NCBI GenBank assembly: GCA_002869065.1
Contig: PKTR01000004.1
Span: 186,001-250,000 of the forward strand
Length of the DNA stretch: 64,000 nucleotides
Source: Hyphomicrobiales bacterium
Lineage (GTDB): Bacteria; Pseudomonadota; Alphaproteobacteria; Rhizobiales; Rhodobiaceae
Reading direction: 5' to 3'
A model generated the notes under the pieces. The model did no database searches and was not told the DNA's origin. It saw nothing but the letters and a program-made list of their open reading frames with translations. Of the stretch, positions 62,659-64,000 are shown one piece after another (positions within the stretch are counted from its first letter, which is position 1; every line of letters starts with the position of its first letter). Made by a program: the position numbers and the translations under genes.

Positions 62659-62805
62659 TGCACCATTACCCCTATTACCGCCCCCTCCGGCTACTCGCAA
62701 AAACGGGAAACCGGTCCAGCCCGTCCGCTTTGCTCTGAAGAGATCGGCGGCGAACTGTGCTAGTACGATAGTCGGGAATTCTTTCAGAAAGGCAAACAGC
62801 CGACC

Positions 62806-63105
62806 ATGTTACGCAAGGAAGAGTCGCGCCTCGAGAAGGGCGAAGCGGAGCGAATTGCCGTTGAAGGCCTGCAGTTTATCGCCAACGACATGGAGTTGTT
62901 GGGGAAATTCCTCGCGCTCAGTGGCCTTGGCCCGCACAGTTTACGTGACGCAGCGGCAGATCCGGGCTTCCTGGCCGGCGTTCTGGAGTTCCTGATGGCC
63001 GATGAAACGACCCTTCTGGCCTTCCTCGAAACCCAGCGCATCCGCCCCACCATGATCGCCGCGGCCCATTTCAGGCTTGCCGGAGACGCGCCCGCCCATG
63101 ACTGA
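62806..63105 (+). CDS. DUF3572 family protein
   Basis: 99-residue helical protein with the DUF3572 text [60 protein letters not shown]. It is found across Rhizobiales, usually near divK and a HAD-type gene as here. Function unknown. It overlaps the next gene by 8 bp. Confidence 0.9.
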   Translation: MLRKEESRLEKGEAERIAVEGLQFIANDMELLGKFLALSGLGPHSLRDAAADPGFLAGVLEFLMADETTLLAFLETQRIRPTMIAAAHFRLAGDAPAHD

Positions 63106-63775
63106 GCCGGCCCCGCTGCACGCCGACACGCGCGCCCAGATCGATGCTTTCACCACCAGCGGCCGCCCGCTTATCGTCTGCGATGTCGACGAGGTCGTAC
63201 TGCATTTCATCGCCCCGCTCGAGCGCCATCTCGACGCCTATGGCTACGACCTGATCGCGCGCAGCTACAGCCTTGCCGGCAACGTCATCCACCGCGAGAG
63301 CGGCGCCGCCCTGCCCGGCCCCGAGGTACACGCGCTGCTGCATGGCTTCTTCGCCGAACGCATCCACGAACAGCCGCCGGTGGACGGTGCGGCGGAAGCA
63401 CTCGACGCGCTCAGCGCCGATGCCGATATCGTCATGCTGACCAACATGCCCGGCGAATACCGTGAGGAGCGCGCCGCCGTGCTCACCCGCCACGGCATTC
63501 CCTTCCCGGTAATCACCAACACCGGAACCAAGGGCGCAGCCGTCGCCGCCCTTGCCGAGCGTTCCGACGGCCCGGTCATCTTCCTCGACGACAGTCCTGC
63601 CAATCTGCGCTCGGTCCGCGATACGGCCGGCGACACCCGGCTCGTGCAGTTCATCGCCGACCCCCGCTTCCTGGCGCTTGCCGGCGACATCGACGGAATC
63701 GACCTGCTGACCGGCGTCTGGAGCGAGGCGCATCGCTTCATCGACACCCTGCTTGGCGGCGGGAAAGGCCGCTAA
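63098..63775 (+). CDS. HAD-superfamily hydrolase-like protein
   Basis: 225-residue protein. HAD motif I is [13 protein letters not shown] (DxD), motif II is [18 protein letters not shown], and motif IV is [14 protein letters not shown]. It starts at ATG 63098 inside the DUF3572 gene. Phosphatase activity is plausible; the substrate is unknown. Confidence 0.85.
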   Translation: MTEPAPLHADTRAQIDAFTTSGRPLIVCDVDEVVLHFIAPLERHLDAYGYDLIARSYSLAGNVIHRESGAALPGPEVHALLHGFFAERIHEQPPVDGAAEALDALSADADIVMLTNMPGEYREERAAVLTRHGIPFPVITNTGTKGAAVAALAERSDGPVIFLDDSPANLRSVRDTAGDTRLVQFIADPRFLALAGDIDGIDLLTGVWSEAHRFIDTLLGGGKGR

Positions 63776-63779
63776 GTCC

Positions 63780-64000
63780 ATGGCCGAAGGGGCTGTTTCC
63801 GCAGTCAGACCAGGCGCAGATCAGGGTCTTTGCCGCGACTGTTCGACCCGCGTGAAGCCCGCCACGAAGCGGTGCCCGAAATGTCATAGCCCGCGCCTCA
63901 TCTTCCACGCGGAACTCTATTCGCTGACCATCGCCCATATCGATTGCGACGCCTTTTATGCGGCCATCGAAAAACGCGACGACCCGTCCCTGCGAGACAG
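63780..64000 (+). CDS. dinB: DNA polymerase IV (DinB), 5' part only
   Basis: About 73 N-terminal residues are in the window. A zinc-ribbon-like extension (CRDC...CPKCHSPRL) comes first, followed by the catalytic start [21 protein letters not shown]. The IDCDAFYA motif carries the first metal-binding Asp and the steric-gate region of Y-family polymerases. The N-terminal ribbon is a feature of some rhizobial DinB proteins. The gene continues past the right edge. Confidence 0.93.
   Translation, partial: MAEGAVSAVRPGADQGLCRDCSTRVKPATKRCPKCHSPRLIFHAELYSLTIAHIDCDAFYAAIEKRDDPSLRD

Overview
The window looks like an alphaproteobacterial (Rhizobiales-type) chromosome carrying the right-hand end of a horizontally acquired (per)chlorate-respiration island. 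The backbone call rests on pleD-divK, DUF3572, a DinB with an N-terminal zinc ribbon, the class of pyrB plus an inactive pyrC paralogue, opgGH, gatABC, topA-rnr-DUF983-NUDIX, and high-GC DNA with Rhizobiales-like intergenic palindromes. No search was run; all family calls come from reading motifs.

Region 1 (1-16.9 kb), the island. All metabolic and regulatory genes lie on the minus strand. From the tRNA side they are: chlorite dismutase (cld); a divergent type II DMSO-reductase-family complex (alpha, beta, TorD-like chaperone, monoheme cytochrome c); a hybrid histidine kinase with a strikingly AT-rich central segment; a NapC/NirT tetraheme quinol dehydrogenase; an FNR-type regulator; an OmpR-type response regulator with its kinase; and a PcrA-like perchlorate reductase alpha gene that runs off the left edge. 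That pcrA is interrupted by one in-frame amber codon (TAG, 1433-1435) although the frame is otherwise open to the window edge. A plus-strand DUF3489-DUF2924-large serine recombinase module closes the island next to the 3' end of tRNA-Ser(GCU).

The most interesting part is the cld-alpha-beta-delta-cytochrome cluster. Its alpha subunit is not an ordinary PcrA, ClrA or NarG: the expected FS0 histidine and the expected molybdenum-ligand aspartate are both asparagine. Two near-identical operators (TGTGAT-N4-ATCACA), each followed by a CATYCT hexamer with 31 nt between centres, precede cld and the broken pcrA. The local FNR-type protein has a hybrid CRP/FNR recognition helix (RETVSR) that fits such a site. 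The suggested model is anaerobic, FNR-dependent expression of a quinol to tetraheme c to monoheme c to Mo-enzyme chain, with Cld removing chlorite.

Region 2 (17-29 kb): an RND efflux pump with two tandem lipoprotein membrane-fusion proteins, a 1648-residue FG-GAP/cadherin-like/RTX secreted protein, a Sel1-type protein and a DUF2147 protein. Region 3 (29-45.5 kb): GFA protein, glutathione transferase, opgG-small gene-opgH, gatB, GNAT-TerC pair, arfB, a PLP enzyme, two lipoproteins, gatCA, a CWC protein, an UPF0173 hydrolase, ruvX and an AEC transporter. Region 4 (45.9-64 kb): AidB-like dehydrogenase, pyrB-pyrC'-plsY-dprA, topA, rnr, DUF983, NUDIX, MFS, rpmG, pleD-divK, DUF3572, a HAD protein and the start of dinB. 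Intergenic stretches in regions 3-4 carry a family of palindromes with a TCAAG/CTTGA loop.
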